From NCBI GenBank assembly GCA_963693365.1, contig CAVNZM010000001.1, positions 16,926,001-16,990,000 on the forward strand: a DNA stretch of 64,000 nucleotides, read 5' to 3'. This document shows positions 1 to 33,920 of the stretch, piece after piece. A program made the position numbers and the translations under genes. Each line of letters begins with the position of its first letter. Position 1 is the first letter of the stretch. The notes below the pieces were generated by a model. That model did not search any database and had not been told where the DNA came from. It worked only from the letters and a program-made list of their open reading frames with translations. The DNA is from Amoebidium appalachense (Eukaryota > Ichthyosporea).

Positions 1-176
1 CCTCCATACCCCTGCACCATCGGAGGACCCCTTTTCCCCACCCCCTCCCTTCCACCTCCCCTCTCCCCCCCCCCCCCCCCTCCCCTCCCCCCCCCCCCCC
101 CCCCCTTCCCCCCCACCTCCACCCCCACCTCCACCCCCACCCCCACCCCCACCCACCCACCCTCCCCCATTTCCAG

Positions 177-2891
<2,715 letters not shown>

Positions 2892-3702
2892 TATGGTGAC
2901 GTACCCGGCCTCGGTGTTTCATCGCCCGTACCTGCGCTTGCCATGGGTTGAAATGGTTACGGTAGGCTGGTTACGGTGGGGTTTTCAGATAGGGCACTTG
3001 GTCTTGCTAACGAGTATTTTTTTCCTCTTTTCCTTCCCCCCACGTTATATTCGAGTTAGCCAATACCTTTTCATCGTTAAGGAAATATTTGCAAAACTGA
3101 ATGCCGCGAAAGGACTTGGTGTCCCAATGTTGATTGAGATGCTAGCTGCAGCAGCAGTTGTACCTTTGTACAGACAAGTTATTTGCTAACGGAACAGGAC
3201 GCGTTATGTTGATGGTCATCACACATTTGTAGCACAGTATCGCCTGTGTGTGCGTCACGTGCATTGTTCAGCATCCACACATAGAATGCGTTAATAGTGG
3301 GCTCACTATCAGTGTCTGCTTGGGTTTCTGAATACCAGCACGTCAACCCCATGATCGATGTCACGTACTCGGATCAGATGCACCGCTGAGCAAATGATAG
3401 CCAGTGCTCAAACTTACACACGTCTTGAAGTTCGAGCTGTAGTTTTGCATGGACACTTGTGTCGCAACATTTTTTTGGTTTAACCTTTAAGTTTTTCCCA
3501 TGAATAACGTGATTTGATACGGTTATTACTAGTACCCGTCACGTGCACGAATGCCGGTGATAGGCAGCATTCAGTTTTCACCAACAAACTATTCATAGTA
3601 TAATAAATTTGATGATTTTCCGCCTGAAATGCTCAGTGTACGTATGTTGATGTATGCGGCGATGTGCCTGTAAATGTTTCAGTGTTGATTACAGTGTATA
3701 TC
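2892..3702 (+). other. 3' flank of the hydrolase gene
   Basis: No convincing coding exon is seen. A possible polyadenylation signal AATAAA lies at 3602-3607, about 710 bases after the stop, in AT-rich sequence. The segment ends at the tail of the LINE copy on the other strand. Confidence 0.4.
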
Positions 3703-5315
3703 TTTTTTTCTTTTGACTGGATTTATTCAACGGAAAGATATGCAAGTATGCACGGCATACGGAGAAGACAATAAAAACTTCACGAGTTATCCAGTAACAA
3801 GTGCATACTGAGATACCTGAACACTGTGTGAAAATCATATAAATACTCAATGTGACGACCAACAGAAATCAACAAAAAGTCTAAAGTGTTCACATTGCCA
3901 GCTAGTGTAGCAGATACCCGGAGGGAAAGAGGTAAAACACGACATAAAAATTCACACCTATCAACATGCTTGCGATTAAAAAGGTCAGCACAAAAGTGGC
4001 ACCAGCGGCGATGAAAACAAGAATTACAGCGCCACTGCACAACTTCCCAGGCAATATCAACATCAGAGCACCATACAGACTTATCTACTAGGGTGGTATC
4101 CATACGTACAGCAGGAGAAATGTATCCTGCCAAAGCTCCCAAAAAGCGATAATGATCAGTACGGTGTTGCCTAAGGAACATAACACATGCCGACTGAGTT
4201 TTACCTTTGATTTCTCTATCAGAACGAGAAAGAAACTTATACTGCGTATGGTAATAACGCGAAAAGGCAGAAAAAACAGGAAGAGAAAAGAAAGAGGGAG
4301 TGAGATAGCGAGAGGAAGAGTCAGGTGGAAAGAGGGTAGGCTGAGGACCTTCAGAAGTAGCGTTGGTGAATCGGGGGGAAGAGGGATGGAGGGAGGGGGG
4401 GGAAAGAAAGCATAAAGAGGGTGACCATCAGGTAGCCTAACTAAATGAAAACAAAAACAAAGAGACAATTCCTCCATACGACAAACAGCTGACGACAATC
4501 CAACCATACTGATCAAAGGAGGCACAAACCGAGTACGAAATAAAGTGCGTAGCGCAGTACCCTGAAAATTGTCGAACTCGTTCAGCGCCATTGCCGCCTC
4601 GCGAGGTGGGGCGCAGGCCAATAGCGGAAGTCCATATTCGAAAGTCGGCCGTAAAAAAGTTTTATAGTAGAGAAGAAGGTTCGCAGGATGGATCACAGAC
4701 TCCTGTTGAAACATATTTGACACGATGTGAAGCTTACCCTTCGCACGAGCGATCCGTGCCGTGAGGAGCTTGCGGAAATCAATACCCCGTGCAGTAAAAG
4801 GAATACCCAAATAGTCATAGGTGCTCTGAACAGGAATAGGAAGGCCGGCCAATCGAAAGGAAGTGTTCTTCGAAAAAGTAGCACACTTTGCAATTCCGAC
4901 TGTCATGAGATGCTCGGTGCACCATTGATCCACCTGACGAAGCATCTGGTGCATGACATCTTCGGTTAAGGAACAAAGAACAATATCGTCCGCAAAAAGG
5001 AGACCCGGTACACGGCGGGTATGCAGTTGGCCAAAGGGTTCAAGGGCGCAGGCTAAATCGTCAATGAAAACGTCAAACAACAACGGACTCAGGAGGGACC
5101 CCTGCAGAAGACCCCGGGAACGGGAAAAACCGGGTGTTAATGTTCCATTGACCGCCGCTCATCCGCGAGTGGTATCGAACAACGCTTGCAGAAGACGGCC
5201 AAAGGGGGCTGCTAAGCCCCGCATAGCCAGCTTATGCCATAACAAACCAGTGGGTACGGTGTCGTAGGCGTTCTTAAGGTCGATGAAGACAACGTGTATA
5301 TCTGTATTTCGCGGC
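3703..5315 (-). mobile_element. 5'-truncated, inactivated non-LTR retrotransposon (LINE) with reverse transcriptase
   Basis: The minus strand encodes a LINE reverse transcriptase. Motif A reads VVFIDLKNAYDTVP, motif B RGLLQGSLLSPLLFDVFIDDLA, and the catalytic box LLFADDIVLC lies near 4990-5005. The frame is broken by a TGA at 5159-5161, probably a decayed CGA codon. A C-terminal Cys/His cluster (WRCNSCFHRRWCHFC, about 3990-4040) is in another frame, so further frameshifts exist. The element's 3' end reads AATAAA, then CCAGTC, then an A-rich tail around 3703-3725, as expected of a poly-A LINE. The 5' end (ORF1, endonuclease) is absent. Related copies lie at 27.7, 33.9, 36.75 and 49.7 kb. Confidence 0.88.
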
Positions 5316-6179
5316 ACTGTGAATGACCCCTCCAATCAAGGTGGTCATCTATATGTATATTTATCTAGTAATAAAGAAATGCATATTCCTACTTTTGTAT
5401 TCCTACTTTTTTTACTTGTTTTTGTTTTCAAACAGTGCACATGATCATGCATGCCCTGCTCTAACTTCGTTCGATTTTCAACCGGGGATGTGCCACGGCT
5501 TGTATCTCGACCTGCAGGCTGCAGCTGCACTTTATTTGCGACACTATACTATGTAGAACTTTTCACACTGCATGTATCGTTGTATGAAAACGTACAGGAC
5601 CTGCTGTTTTGGTGTTCATGCTTTGATTCCAGTCAGGTCACGTGACTCACGGTGGTTGAAGTGCACGTGCACCTCGTGACCTGACATGATTGGTGCACCT
5701 AATTCACAAAATTAACACTTATTGGCTTAACGCGCACCGCATTCCATAACCTCCTGGAAATCGCCGGAAACTTGGGCCTGGGCCTAGGGAGCCAGGTGAC
5801 TGAAAAGTATAGACTTGGTTTGTTACCCACGTGTTTCGAATAAGAGTTCTAATGTAGTTGTACAAAAGCTTGATAATATTATTAAAAAAATGTTCTAATA
5901 TAAAGCAGAAATATATATATATATTGATTAGCGAAGTGGATAAGCACTGTGCTCCTTCAGAGTGCTGCTCGCAGGCTCCGGTGAGCCGCCTTAGGCTATC
6001 TTTTATCTGCGGCGATTCATAGCCGTGATCTCTTTGCCCAATCATATGCCTCACTGAAGTTCACTTAAACATCCCTCAATCAAAGCATGAAGAGGCCGGT
6101 AGCAGACTGGTTCAGAGCCATGTGCACAGACCATCACAGTTGCTGTTTGGTGTAGCCGTGCAGTCCAGCCAGAGCCACC
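5316..6179 (+). promoter_or_regulatory. Presumed promoter and 5' UTR region of the GPCR-PIPK gene
   Basis: No coding exon is seen. Two perfect palindromic E-boxes occur: GTCACGTGAC at 5637-5646 and GTGCACGTGCAC at 5661-5672. They lie about 510-540 bases before the start codon of the GPCR-PIPK gene. An inverted CCAAT (ATTGG) follows close by at about 5690. These sites match the core bound by USF/MITF/MYC-type bHLH-Zip proteins. The transcription start cannot be seen. Confidence 0.4.
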
Positions 6180-25894
<19,715 letters not shown>

Positions 25895-26101
25895 CCCGCC
25901 ACACGATATGTGAAGTTAAACCGATCACACTATCAAGTAGAACACGCGGGGTCGCCGCACAGGTGCCTCCAGAGTGAGCGTTCTTGCCGGCCGAAAAACA
26001 TATCATGGTATGTGTGCCCTTCACACATCGTCTGTAGCGTAAACGATTGTTACAGTACTTCATAAATGTATCCACAATGATGGCAACTATCTGTACTGCT
26101 A

Positions 26102-26286
26102 ATGCATGCATGCATGCATGCATGTATGTATGTATGTATGTATGTATGTATGTATGTATGTATGCATGTATGTATGTATCATATGTATGTATGTATGCAT
26201 GCATATATGTATGCATGCATATATGTATGTATGTATGTATATATGTATGTATGTGTGTGTGTGTGTGTATGTATTGTATGTATGTA

Positions 26287-26325
<39 letters not shown>

Positions 26326-26336
26326 ATGCATGTATG
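26102..26336 (+). repeat. (GCAT)n/(GTAT)n tetranucleotide array
   Basis: Starts as ATGCATGC units, shifts to GTAT units, then to mixed GTAT/GT repeats. Confidence 0.92.
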
Positions 26337-26513
26337 TAAGAGGGTAGATATCTGCAGCTGGCTCCTTACTTGGGAGGAGAGTGATCATGATCTGTGGAGC
26401 TTTGGGGGGGAGGGAGGGAGGGCGGGGAGGTGGGGGGAGGGGGGAGGAGGGGGGGGGGGGGGGGGGGGGGGACGTATGGTGGGCAAGATCGATATTATCA
26501 TTGGGGAACCCCT

Positions 26514-26545
<32 letters not shown>

Positions 26546-27280
26546 AGGCTCCCCCCCGCGCATGACTTGACTACAAATGATGTGTATATGGCACTTTACC
26601 ATTGGCCCATTTATAAATGATGTGTATATGGCACTTCATTTATAACATGATGTATATGGATAGATGGATATATGGATATATGGATATTTTTATGATTTGT
26701 GACACCTGAGGTGTTCTGATATATCGGCCAGACGCCGAGGGATCAGCCAAAATTGCATCTATCCCGCAATCAGCTGGACATGTGATACTAGAAGATGTAC
26801 CACCAAATAAATGGCACGGTCCAAAATTTTGAACAGTAAATCTAGACAGCCATCACATGATGCCATGCGATTTCCGTAGACTCCTTTTCTAAAAGACCGA
26901 CCTTGAGCCCCCCCCCCCCCCTTCTCCGCAACCAACCAACCAACCATTTGACCAACCAACCAACCAATTATCATGAACCATGTCGAACATATGCTGCTAT
27001 GCACACACGCACACACGAACACACAGTTACACCCTTTTCAGCCTATCCCTTACCGCATCGGAATATGCCTGAGACTTGTATCGCCATGCCCAGCACACAA
27101 CACCGAAACAAATTCACGACATACAGCAAGCACCCAAACACGAAGCTTTTGTCCGATTGTCGCATTCTTGTTTTGATTGGCTTGCAAAATATCCACCAGG
27201 TCTGTGCATGTGACAAGATGAAACTACCGAGTCATACATGTACATGTACACGCACGGCACGCATGCACGCGCGCGCACGT

Positions 27281-27282
<2 letters not shown>

Positions 27283-27314
<32 letters not shown>

Positions 27315-27332
27315 CACACACATACCACAGCA

Positions 27333-27423
<91 letters not shown>
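27283..27423 (+). repeat. (CA)n microsatellite
   Basis: A compound CA tract in the spacer before the LINE remnant, interrupted near 27320 by ATACCACAGCACC. Confidence 0.92.
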
Positions 27424-27429
<6 letters not shown>

Positions 27430-27729
27430 GGCACAAATACACCCACATATGCACAGGCGGCCACACATATATGTGCACCAGATCTAGGGCATTCGGATCC
27501 GGTGTCCTCCCGGAAAGGCTTCCCCCCCCCCCCCCCCCCCCCTCCCCCCCCCCTTCCGTCGTGGCATGGCACTCACCCCCTCCCCTGAGACTGGTCTCTG
27601 TACCTCATAACTCCTAATTACAGTTACTCTGATAAAAGGCATGCAAGGTTTGATTGCATGTGTTAGTGCAGACTTCTATTTAAGGCTCAGTTACCGTGTA
27701 CGGTATGTATGTATTCATGAACTGATTCG

Positions 27730-28711
27730 GTGGAGATCCCTGGCATGTCAATGGCCATTCGTGTCATGGCATCAAAAGCTCAGCTATATTCAATGTCCTA
27801 TATGGTGACAAAATACGCACCGTGCCTTGCATGGCGAAGACTGACAGATACTGGAGTATTTCTCCATGGTGAGATAGTTAAATGTGCGGCATCCCTTGGC
27901 GGCTCCTTTGCTGAGTGTCTTTGGTCTTCCGCCGGCGAGTCAGCGTATGAATGAATTAGGTCTTCGCTTTTGTTTTCATTTAGCTAGGCTTCCTTCTTCT
28001 CATCCTTTGTTGCAATTCTTTCCTTCTTTAGAATCTGTTCCCATTTCTAATATCCGTGCAAGATGTCCCATCCCCATTTTATCTCCTATTCAGAGATATC
28101 CTTTTAATTATTTATCTCCTTCATTTTTCTCTTCAACTATCTATCAGCAGTATGTTACTTGGTTTCATACTCACTGACAGTATCATTTGCTTCATCGTTG
28201 TGATAAAGAGTATCACGGTAGGAATCTTGAGCCTGTGCTTATTTTTATCTTAGAGACTCGTTTATTTTCCTTGCAATCATTGTGTAAATTGGCTACTGGT
28301 ATTTCTCCTTCCTCTCGTAAACCTACTACTCTTACTGATTTTGCAATTCTTACCCTTTCTTGTGATATTGCTTGGAAAAGTTTATGTTGGCGTTGTAACC
28401 TTTCTTTCCACAAACGTTTGTGCCATTTTTGATAGATGTATTTATCTATCTCAGATAAATTATTCCGTCGGAAGTTCGACGGCTGGCTTATTTAGATAAT
28501 CCTGATATTACGTCTATTGATTATCTATTAAGGCCTTAAATCACCGTATGTTTAACAAGTTTTCTAGGGTGTATGATTATTTAATTTATCATCTCCTCCA
28601 TGTCCGGGAGTAAGGATTTCTGTGTTTCTCCTCCGCTGAGATATCTGTGATATCTCCATGGCCTCTACTTTGACGAGCACATCAATAAAGTCATAATAAA
28701 AAAAAAAAAAT
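27730..28711 (+). mobile_element. LINE 3' remnant with poly-A tail
   Basis: The plus strand encodes GLPPASQRMNELGLRFCFHL followed by ARLPSSHPLLQFFPS, clearly related to the LINE at 3.7-5.3 kb (GLSSAVCRMEELSLCFCFHL then VRLPDGHPLYAFFPP). Further on, IAWKSLCWRCNLSFHKRLCHF matches the C-terminal Cys/His cluster of that copy. The frame is broken several times. The 3' end has AATAAA at about 28685, followed by an A13 tract near 28698-28710, so the insertion boundary is intact on this side. The reverse transcriptase core is missing. Confidence 0.8.
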
Positions 28712-28753
28712 GTACATATACCGTGGCACACCCAGCCTCATGAGGGAGAGTTT

Positions 28754-29046
28754 AAAGGGGGTTTCTTTTAGGTTTTCGGGCCGGGCCGGGTCAGAGGGAA
28801 TTCTAGCTATATGATTGGCGTGCTGCGCATCAACTGCGCACCATCGTTTTGCCCGCAGCAAGGTTCAGATGCGCCATAATACAACAAAAAAGGAAAAGAA
28901 AAGAGAAAAAAAAACAAAGAAGGGAATAATAATAAAGCGTTATAAAGAAAATTGCAGTTCGTATCGTGATTTTTATGCTGAACAAATGGCTTGACCCGGA
29001 TGTGCTGGAATGGGGACAATTAATAGGCCTAAAAGAAACCCCCTTT
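28754..29046. repeat. Pair of 19-bp perfect terminal inverted repeats (possible MITE)
   Basis: AAAGGGGGTTTCTTTTAGG at 28754-28772 is the exact reverse complement of 29028-29046. The enclosed segment is 293 bp, non-coding and A-rich. No clear target-site duplication is visible, so its nature as a transposon is uncertain. Confidence 0.6.
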
Positions 29047-29122
29047 CATATATTGATATATTGTTTGTCACGAAGTGGTCATTATGTGATATGTCCTCAA
29101 CTATCACGTACTGAGTCTGCAT

Positions 29123-29195
29123 TCCTCCGTGGCGCAATCGGCAGCGCGTTCGGCTGTTAACCGAAAGGTCCCTGGTTCGACCCCAGGCGGGGGAG
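29123..29195 (+). tRNA. tRNA-Asn (anticodon GTT)
   Basis: A 73-base cloverleaf without intron. The acceptor stem TCCTCCG pairs with CGGGGGA (one T-G wobble), and the discriminator base is G. The D arm is GCGC/GCGC, the anticodon arm TTCGG-CTGTTAA-CCGAA, the variable loop AGGTC, and the T arm CCTGG-TTCGACC-CCAGG. The A box (TGGCGCAATCGG) and B box (GGTTCGACCCC) are intact. A T5 run at about 29201-29205 can serve as the polymerase III terminator. The 3' CCA is not encoded, as is normal for eukaryotic nuclear tRNA genes. Confidence 0.96.
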
Positions 29196-29205
29196 CATCC
29201 TTTTT

Positions 29206-30751
29206 ATTTTTCTTACCTTTTTCCCCTTCAAGTTTTATTACATGTATGGCCTAAAACGGCCACCCTTTCGCACCACGTACGGGCGGTGACTAGAGAACTA
29301 TAGAAGTATACTATACGGCAAAAAAAATAAAAATCACTATAAATAAGAAAAATACTATATCTTTTATTTCTACTAAGCATGTACATATGTAGAATTGCAT
29401 AGAAGTATGTTGTATTGCTTGCGACGCCGATGATGAATTCTGGTGGTAAATTTTTGATCTGTGGTAAATCCGCCACCCCGGGCGCCGAATCGGTCAGATT
29501 CGGCCAAATTGGCAGTCCAGATTCCTCAGTCTTTACTAAAGTTTACAAAACGTCCTTGTAGGCGGTGTCGCTCTCATAGGTTTCGCAGCGCAAGCGCTTT
29601 CTTAGTATCGCTGGAAAGGTAAGGAAAAATGCTTTCTAGAGGTACCCTGCACTTTAGGCTAGCGCGATTCTTGCGATGCTTAGCAATTGAAATCCAAAAG
29701 GTGGCCGAATTAACACGGTGGCCGATTTAGGCAATTTACTATATATCTTGGTGAATGGAAGTACTGTTGGCCTTGGTGCCGCCAACTCATCACAGCTCAC
29801 CTACCCCCTCCCCCCCCTCCCCCCCCCCCCCCCCCACCACACACCACACACAAAGGGTATGTAATCAATGTTTTTACACTTCACGCCAGTTTCAGAAAAA
29901 AAGTGTACCACAAGCAGTAATTGCTGACACGCACAGAGAAATAAGACTCAGAGAAAGGAAATGCATTAACGAGCATTTCTAACAGCACCGACCCTAGGGC
30001 CTAGGGCATATCCTTCATAGGCGCCGTTGAGCACATGTGACCAGGTTCGAAGTTACAATGGGCGCTCCGCTGACTCAACCGTTGAAGCACAGAGAATCTG
30101 TATCAAACTTGTGCACTGTAAGGAAATGCATTAACGAGCATTTCTAACAGCACCGACCCTAGGGCCTCGGGCATATCCTTCATAGGCGCCGTTGAGCACA
30201 TGTGACCAGGTTCGAAGTTACAGTGGGCGCTCCGCTGACTCAACCGTTGAAGCACAGAGAATCTGTATCAAACTTGTGCACTGTATTGACTTCATTCAAC
30301 TTTGTGTGCACAACTGTTAGCACCTCATAAACACGGCACTAACTTCCGATCCATTGACTTGGGCAACAAGACACCCACTCGAAAAGCCCCTGTACATGTT
30401 GAAAACGTTTCACTTGTTCCCGAGCTGTAATAGCGCGGCTTGTGATATTAGTTGTTGTTCGCAAGAATTTGGCAGTGCCATTTCATTCAGCGTCACCTAT
30501 GTATAAAAGTCAACCCTCCCCTCCCAATCCCCAAGCAGCACCTATGTTATGAAAATAGACTGTAAGTACGATTTGTAGGCTCGTGTTAGTGGGGCAACAC
30601 AATACAAGTACGTTGGGAACCATTTCTTTTGGGTGCCGCTGCTAAGCCCTCCCAATCTAACCTACCACATCCAAACTAAAAAATAGCACGGTGACTCATA
30701 CATTCCTAGTATACCACCTCCTGACCCAACACATCATCCAAATCTAAAGGT
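29206..30751. other. Intergenic spacer between tRNA-Asn and the unknown minus-strand gene
   Basis: No exon is recognised. It contains the 165-bp tandem duplication, a short C tract near 29810-29835 and a TATAAA at about 30500 on the plus strand with no gene after it. Confidence 0.5.
29956..30285 (+). repeat. 165-bp tandem duplication (two copies)
   Basis: The unit starting AGGAAATGCATTAACGAGCA occurs at 29956 and 30121 with only about two differences, so it is recent. Each copy contains AGGTTCGAAG, which resembles a polymerase III B box, but no cloverleaf can be folded around it. Confidence 0.93.
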
Positions 30752-32594
30752 TTAATCCAGGCCAGGCGACTTGATATCATAATCTACCTTCATATGTTCC
30801 CGGTATCTCTCCTGGCCCCTTGCCTGCAGTGAAGGCGCAACAGCCCGTCCGGACTCTACCACTATGCACGTGGGCCCGGAATCATGTCGTGGAGCCTGGT
30901 AGAAGTTTCTGGGTGACGACCGAAAGCTCGACGCCTCACTGTGTGTTGTGGTCGACATAGCCTCGTGGCTTCCATCCGACTGGTGCCCGCACTCCGGCTC
31001 GGCCCGACCCGAATTGCGCGACTGGTTGGACGTGTTCGATGTCCCACTGGCCCTTCTCTTGCCTGGTGGCAGGGATGTGTCGTCGTCTGCCCGCCTGCGC
31101 ACAACACCCGTATTGCGTGCAGTGTTTTGCAGACCGAGGGACACACAGGGCTTGAGGGTGTCCTGGAAGTAGCGCTTGAACCAGGCTTGGGCCGTACCGC
31201 TGGAGATGGTCTCCCGGGGGTGCTCCAGGGTGCTCAGACGCTGCTGGTTGAGGTTGAACTGCGTGCGCAGAGAGTCCACATTGTCACCCTGAAGGGTAGG
31301 GCTGGGTCAGCATGGTGCAGAGCATAAGACTTGCACAAGGAACAAGAACGAGGTGTTCCAAAAAAAAAACAAAAAAAAAACCGTCTATACTTCAGGGTGG
31401 CCAGAAGGGCACTACAAGTCAGCAAAGGAAAGAGTTCTTTTGGTTGCGATCCCCTCCCCCCCCCTTCCTTTTTTCCTTTCCTTTTCTTTTCTTTTGGGGG
31501 GGAGGGGGATACACACCTGTATGCGCCTCATGGATGCATCCAGGCGATACACGGGGGCATTTTCGGGGCCATAGTGGTCCACGACTCTGTGCTGCTTGAC
31601 AAAGGCAAGAAACTCCGTGAGGGTCTCGGGCTTTTTGCTGTTGTTGCTTCGTCTGCCACACAGGCCATGTGTCTTGGCATCACTCTTCTCCAGGGCGCGG
31701 AACTTCATCTTTTGCAGCTTGAGCAGGCGGCCCTTTGTGATGTTGAACAGGCGCAGCACACACTTGGTGTGGTAGAGCATCTCGCTGTCGTCTTCGCTAA
31801 ACAGCACCTGCGGGTATCACGGTGTAAACATATACACAAAACTAGACCAAACCATGTATACCAAAGTGTACGTGTGTGCGTGTTCCCATTAATTCTCCCT
31901 CCCTCTACCTCCCTCCCTCTCTCCACACCTTAAACGTACGTGCCCGCATATATGCCCACACACAGAAAGCCCAAGGGTTTTCTCTCCCTCCCTCCCTCCA
32001 CCCACCCTCCCTCTCTTCTCTTCTTCCCTTCCCTTCTTAAGTTTTTTTTTCCCTTTTTTTTTTTTTTTTTGTTGGGGGGGGGGGGGGGGGGGGGGGTTGA
32101 CGTGGACCGACCTTCAGCAAAAACTCGTTCTGGGCACTCTGCATGGTGCTGCCACCCATGTTCTCAAAGGCTTGGAAGGTGTGCACGTGGCGGCCCAGCT
32201 GGTCGGCACAGTGCTGCTTGCACTGCAGGTCACCCCCCTCGTCCCCCTTGTCCTTCAGCGATGCAACAGCCGTCTCCTCACTGGCCTGCCGCTGTGGAAC
32301 GTGGCTGGCTGGAAGCAGGAACGGGTTGGAGGAGCTGTACAGGCTACTGTGGATGGAGATAGGTTTAATCAGATCATAAAGTAAAGGTGTGTAGAAGTGG
32401 CTCACACAAAGAATTGGAGATCTATTGTTTAATTCTTCGGAAACATGCATTTTTCCTTCCTTGTTCTTGTCATTCTTTCCCTTTTTTTCCCCCCAGATAA
32501 TCAACGCTTTTCCCGAGCATTTAAAAAACAGCTCTTCGGAGATCGTAGGTATTTTCTGTGTTCTTTTTCTCTCTTCCTTCAAAGCCCCTCCCCT

Positions 32595-32632
<38 letters not shown>

Positions 32633-33286
32633 TACGGAATAACAACGACGAAGAGAACCACGGCGAAAAAGTGCTATAACCAACAGCAAAACGTACGTAT
32701 GACTAGGGCCTCACCTGTAGTCTATGTGCTCCGTCTTGACCCTGTGGCTGTCCCTTTCACCACCAGTCTCAGCAAACGACTGCGCCATTGGCCATTCACG
32801 CTGCTCAACAGCAGCCCCGGGGACAGACTGTCCCCGTGTGCGCCCAAAAGAGTACCCCGGAGTCCAGGGGTTAGAGGCGTACCTATCTCTGCCGTAGTCT
32901 CTGGATGAATGTTCAGCTAGTGAGCTCTCAATCCTCACCAAGCGAGCACGAACCGATGACGTGTCATAGTCATCCTGCTCGTATTTCGGGCGTGCGTATT
33001 CATAGGACGTCACACTTTGAGAGCGGTAAGGTGCAACACGTGTGACCTCATAATCGTTAGCTGAAGTCGGCGTGATGTCATAAGTTGCTGTGTGTGCACG
33101 AGGGGAATGTTCCTGTGATGAGGGATACCCCTGTGCAAATCGTTCTTCATAGTATGCATGTTCCGACCTATCTTCCCATGGCCTATAGGCACGTGAACCA
33201 CTCAGGGTGGTGCCCAGAGACAGGGTGTCACGTGGAAACTCAGTCCGTCGTGTCTGCGTCTGGTAGTCCCGTCCCCAGTCTGCCAT
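30752..33286 (-). CDS. Unknown 544-aa protein with a possible helix-turn-helix segment
   Basis: Four exons on the minus strand, all junctions in phase: 33286-32715, 32346-32112, 31807-31517, 31288-30752. Start MADWGRDYQT, stop after IKSPGLD. Residues 1-190 are hydrophilic, rich in Tyr, Arg, Ser and Asp, and probably disordered. Exon 2 holds a segment QCKQHCADQLGRHVHTFQAF. Exon 3 (about residues 270-366) is the best-folded part: CVLRLFNITKGRLLKLQKMK, followed by a basic stretch CGRRSNNSKK and TLTEFLAFVKQH. This is reminiscent of the N-terminal helix-turn-helix found before DDE transposase cores in animals (Cys-containing helix, GI(S/T)xxRLxxLQK, RGxxxN, then a helix). The C-terminal exon has a basic PPGKRRASG stretch (possible nuclear signal) and Ser-rich sequence. 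No transposase catalytic core is present. Function unknown; nuclear location inferred. Confidence 0.7.
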
Positions 33287-33879
33287 TTTTTCCTATTTTC
33301 TACTGACTACACTAAAAAACGACTTTGGTTCTTTCACTCAGTTTCCAACCAGCAAGATAAACGATGGGTGAGGTCAGAAAACTACAAAAACTTCGTTGGC
33401 GCTGCTTGCACCTGTCAAGAAAAAAGCATGACTTGCCACAAGACAGGGTAAGAACATTTCACAGTAGAACTGTCAACGAAAACCCATGCTTTGCACAACT
33501 CGTGTGTCCCGAACTACCACAAAGCACGTTGTAGCAAGACTCTAATTGGTGAACATTACATTACACTCTGTGCTTGTGAACCTTTTTGCTCAAAAAAGTA
33601 GAACGCTAAATCTCAGAACTTTCCGCGGCCTTTGAAACAAGTTAGAACTCTTGTAAACTTTCAAACGTTAGAAGCAAAGCAAAAGAGGTGCCCTTTCAAC
33701 TTAGTACGCTGAACCGAAAACTGGAACTTTCACGGAAGCGCGTGGAATGGCCAAACGGGGGGGTGTTATTGGAACGGTGCCCGCATTTTTTAGAGCACCC
33801 TGGCCGCGTCATGCGCTGCGCAAATCTCCCTAGGGCAAACTGGAAGAAGGGGGTCTTTGTTATGTTTGCATTTCTTTTT
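33287..33879 (-). promoter_or_regulatory. Presumed upstream region of the unknown minus-strand gene
   Basis: No open exon and almost no simple repeats, unlike most of the window. No TATA box is evident. Confidence 0.3.
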
Positions 33880-33920
33880 TCTTTCTTTTGACTGGATTTA
33901 TTCGACGGAAAGATATGCAT
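33880..33920 (-). mobile_element. Very short LINE 3' stub (about 40 bp)
   Basis: Matches the extreme 3' end of the 3.7-kb LINE (ACTGGATTTATTCGACGG, then AAAGATATGCA, on the plus strand). The AATAAA and A-rich tail lie at the low-coordinate side. Homology stops at about 33919, so this is an extremely 5'-truncated insertion. Confidence 0.75.

Larger units (their letters stand above)
25895..27729 (+). other. Intergenic region rich in simple repeats
   Basis: No credible exon is seen. It contains (TGCA)n/(TGTA)n with GT inserts at 26102-26336, poly-G at 26450-26470, poly-C at 26517-26544, a short repeated ATGATGTGTATATGGCACTT motif (26577 and 26618), (ACCA)n at 26931-26967 and (CA)n at 27283-27423. 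Confidence 0.6.
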
